A stretch of 5,684 nt of DNA. Source: Flavobacterium psychrophilum (GTDB taxonomy: Bacteria; Bacteroidota; Bacteroidia; Flavobacteriales; Flavobacteriaceae). Shown here one piece after another: positions 3,961-5,684 of this stretch (the first letter of the stretch is position 1; each line of letters opens with the position of its first letter). Both the position numbers and the translations under genes were made by a program. The DNA is taken from assembly GCA_945907225.1 (NCBI GenBank), contig CAMDSN010000113.1:1-5684 (forward strand), in the 5' to 3' direction. Under the pieces are notes generated by a model that saw only the letters and a list, made by a program, of their open reading frames with translations, had not been told where the DNA came from and ran no database searches.

Positions 3961-5684
3961 ATGATTAGACAATTTTTTTCATCCTTTTTATTTGTACTTA
4001 TCCTTTTTTGTAGCTGTAATTCAAAAACAACTGATAAATGGGAAATAGCCAAAAATGATTCAATAAAAAAACATCTGGAAATTGCAGGGAACGATACTAT
4101 AGACCTAAAAATAAGGAATAGTTATAACGACAAAGCTTTTTCATTATTAGATTTAAAAAAGAATGATACCCTAACCAGGTATTATTTAAGCCTTATCTCA
4201 TATAATTATATGAGGACTAAAAAAACAAAAGAATATATTAAAGTGTCGAAACTTCACTTTAAAAAAAGCAAACAAATAAGTGACACATTAAATTTAGCTA
4301 GATATTATAGATTTAAGGCAGCTAATTTTGCTAATAATTTTGTGAGTGACAGCTCTTTTTACTATTATATTTTTGCAGAGAAATTATATAAAAAGACAGA
4401 TGATAAACTTGGTTTAGCAATTGTTCACATAAATAAATCAGATATTCAGTTTCAAATGAATGATTATTTAGGGGCTGAGTTGTCCGCATTAAATTCATAT
4501 TATTATTTCAAGAAAACAAATAATATTCAAAGATTACCAGATATATTAAATTTACTTGGGTTAATTTATATTGAATTAGAAGAATTTGAGAAATCCTTTG
4601 AATACTTTAATAAGCTATCAAACATCATAAAAAACAATGATATTGTTGGGGAAGATAATATAAATGGGGTGTTTTTGAGTAATATAGGTTTTCTTTATCA
4701 AAGGCAAAAAAAATATAAAAAAGCAATTATTCAATATTCAGAGACGCTTTCAAAAATAAAAAAAATACATAATTTTAAAAGTCTATATTCAAACACCTTA
4801 GATAATTTGGTCTCCTGTAAACTTCAGATTAGAGATTATATTAATATGGAAAAACTTCTATTTGAATCTTTAAAAATAAGAAATGAAATAGGAGAGCCAT
4901 CAGCTATAATTATAAGTTTATTTCATGTTTCTGAATATTATCATTTGACAGGGGATAAAACATTGGCTGAAAAATACGCAAAGGATGCTCTTGATATGGC
5001 TTTAAAAACTAAAAAAGCAATGGATTATTTGCTTGCTCTCAAGCAGCTAACAATTATTGATAGTAGGTATGTTTCTAGATATTTTGAAGAGTATGTTCAA
5101 GTTAATGATAGTTTGCAAGTTTTAGAACGAAAAGCAAAAAATAATTTTGCTAGAGTTCAACTAGAGACAAATGAAATTAAAGAAGATAAAGCATTAGCAA
5201 TTAAACAAAAATGGGGAGTAGTATGGGTTTCTATATTAATAATTTTATTCATTACACTTCTTCTAATTATTACAAAACAAAGACAGAAACAAAAGGAGTT
5301 GCAATTTCATCAATCGCAGCAAAAATCTAATGAAGAGATATATGATTTAATGTTAACTCAAAAAGGCAAAGAAGAGCTAATAAGATCTACAGAAAAATCT
5401 CGAATTGCGATGGAATTGCATGATGGTGTAATGAATAGATTAACCAGTACTAGGCTAAATCTTAATACCCTAAATTTCAAAAAAGACGCGGCTACTATTG
5501 CAAAGTGTTTGACTTATATTGAGGGAATTTATGATATTGAACAGGAAATTAGAAACATTGCCCACAACCTAAACACAGATGTTTTTAAGGAAAATTCCAG
5601 TTTTATTGCCCTTTTGGAAAACTTTATAATGGGGTACAAATCTTCAACAGGATTAAAGTGTGTATTTGAATATGATGATGCTAT
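3961..5684 (+). CDS. TPR sensor histidine kinase, HisKA_3 type (3' truncated)
   Basis: ATG 3961 opens a frame with no stop to the window end (574 codons plus 2 bases), so the C-terminus is missing. The N-terminus is signal-like and lipoprotein-like (hydrophobic 9-16, 'CSCNS', C19 possible lipidation). Residues ~114-355 form helical pairs with TPR spacing, about six, such as 'NLLGLIYIELEEFEKSFEYF' and 'SNIGFLYQRQKKYKKAI'. A charged helix leads to one membrane segment (~W418-T438), then a coiled linker. The HisKA_3 H-box is 'SRIAMELHDGVMNRL' with H487 the phospho-acceptor. The window ends in the start of the ATPase domain, before its N-box. The TPR part should face the periplasm and sense a protein or peptide. 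This class normally phosphorylates LuxR-type response regulators, which fits the gene at 396-1052. A palindromic box and a strong hairpin lie upstream. Confidence 0.93.
   Translation, partial: MIRQFFSSFLFVLILFCSCNSKTTDKWEIAKNDSIKKHLEIAGNDTIDLKIRNSYNDKAFSLLDLKKNDTLTRYYLSLISYNYMRTKKTKEYIKVSKLHFKKSKQISDTLNLARYYRFKAANFANNFVSDSSFYYYIFAEKLYKKTDDKLGLAIVHINKSDIQFQMNDYLGAELSALNSYYYFKKTNNIQRLPDILNLLGLIYIELEEFEKSFEYFNKLSNIIKNNDIVGEDNINGVFLSNIGFLYQRQKKYKKAIIQYSETLSKIKKIHNFKSLYSNTLDNLVSCKLQIRDYINMEKLLFESLKIRNEIGEPSAIIISLFHVSEYYHLTGDKTLAEKYAKDALDMALKTKKAMDYLLALKQLTIIDSRYVSRYFEEYVQVNDSLQVLERKAKNNFARVQLETNEIKEDKALAIKQKWGVVWVSILIILFITLLLIITKQRQKQKELQFHQSQQKSNEEIYDLMLTQKGKEELIRSTEKSRIAMELHDGVMNRLTSTRLNLNTLNFKKDAATIAKCLTYIEGIYDIEQEIRNIAHNLNTDVFKENSSFIALLENFIMGYKSSTGLKCVFEYDDA

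Noticed and set aside
4238..4262. Perfect 8-bp inverted repeat TTAAAGTG/CACTTTAA inside the kinase gene.
   Set aside because: It is wholly within the coding TPR region, has no U-tract, and stems of this size are expected occasionally in AT-rich coding DNA.
1..5684. CRISPR arrays, tRNA or rRNA genes, transposases, phage or integrase genes.
   Set aside because: No regularly spaced repeats, no tRNA-like or rRNA sequence and no recombinase-like frames were seen.

Overview
The window is AT-rich throughout and looks like a chromosomal segment of a Bacteroidota bacterium, most likely Flavobacteriia (Flavobacterium or Chryseobacterium-like). The signs are start codons set in A/T-rich leaders with no Shine-Dalgarno sequence, signal peptides that end just before or at Gln, lipoprotein signals of the 'TSC-K' type, and a pairing of LytTR and LuxR-type regulators with a TPR-containing sensor kinase. 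The genus cannot be fixed from the sequence alone.

Layout. (1) Positions 1-1052 hold the 3' end of a LytTR-domain DNA-binding regulator and, 33 bp later, a complete receiver-HTH (NarL/FixJ/LuxR type) response regulator. (2) Positions 1053-1588 are a 536-bp non-coding stretch. It carries a palindromic box (TATACT-TTT-AGTGTA) and then a run of inverted repeats, the last with a U-tract on the minus strand. (3) Positions 1589-3751 are a tight four-gene plus-strand block in which every product has an export signal: a 178-aa exported protein with a two-Cys, hydrophobic C-terminal tail; a lipoprotein with the motifs of the TraB/PrgY/GumN/TIKI superfamily; and two small exported proteins of unknown function. 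(4) Positions 3752-3960 hold a second, perfect copy of the palindromic box (TACACT-TTT-AGTGTA) and a strong hairpin just before the next gene. (5) From 3961 to the window end runs an uninterrupted reading frame for a sensor histidine kinase: lipoprotein-like N-terminus, TPR solenoid, one membrane helix, HisKA_3 with the phospho-acceptor His. It is cut off before the ATPase N-box.

Working together (inference). The kinase and the LuxR-type response regulator are a natural two-component pair, and they bracket the exported four-gene block. Nearly identical 22-bp boxes sit before the exported block and before the kinase gene, so the two units may be controlled by one regulator, possibly this response regulator. 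A periplasmic TPR sensor, an exported small protein with a bacteriocin- or pheromone-like tail, and a TraB/PrgY-like lipoprotein could together form an extracytoplasmic peptide-sensing or peptide-response locus. No enzyme chemistry or ligand is proven by the sequence, so this is a hypothesis. No tRNA, rRNA, CRISPR array, transposase or integrase was seen.
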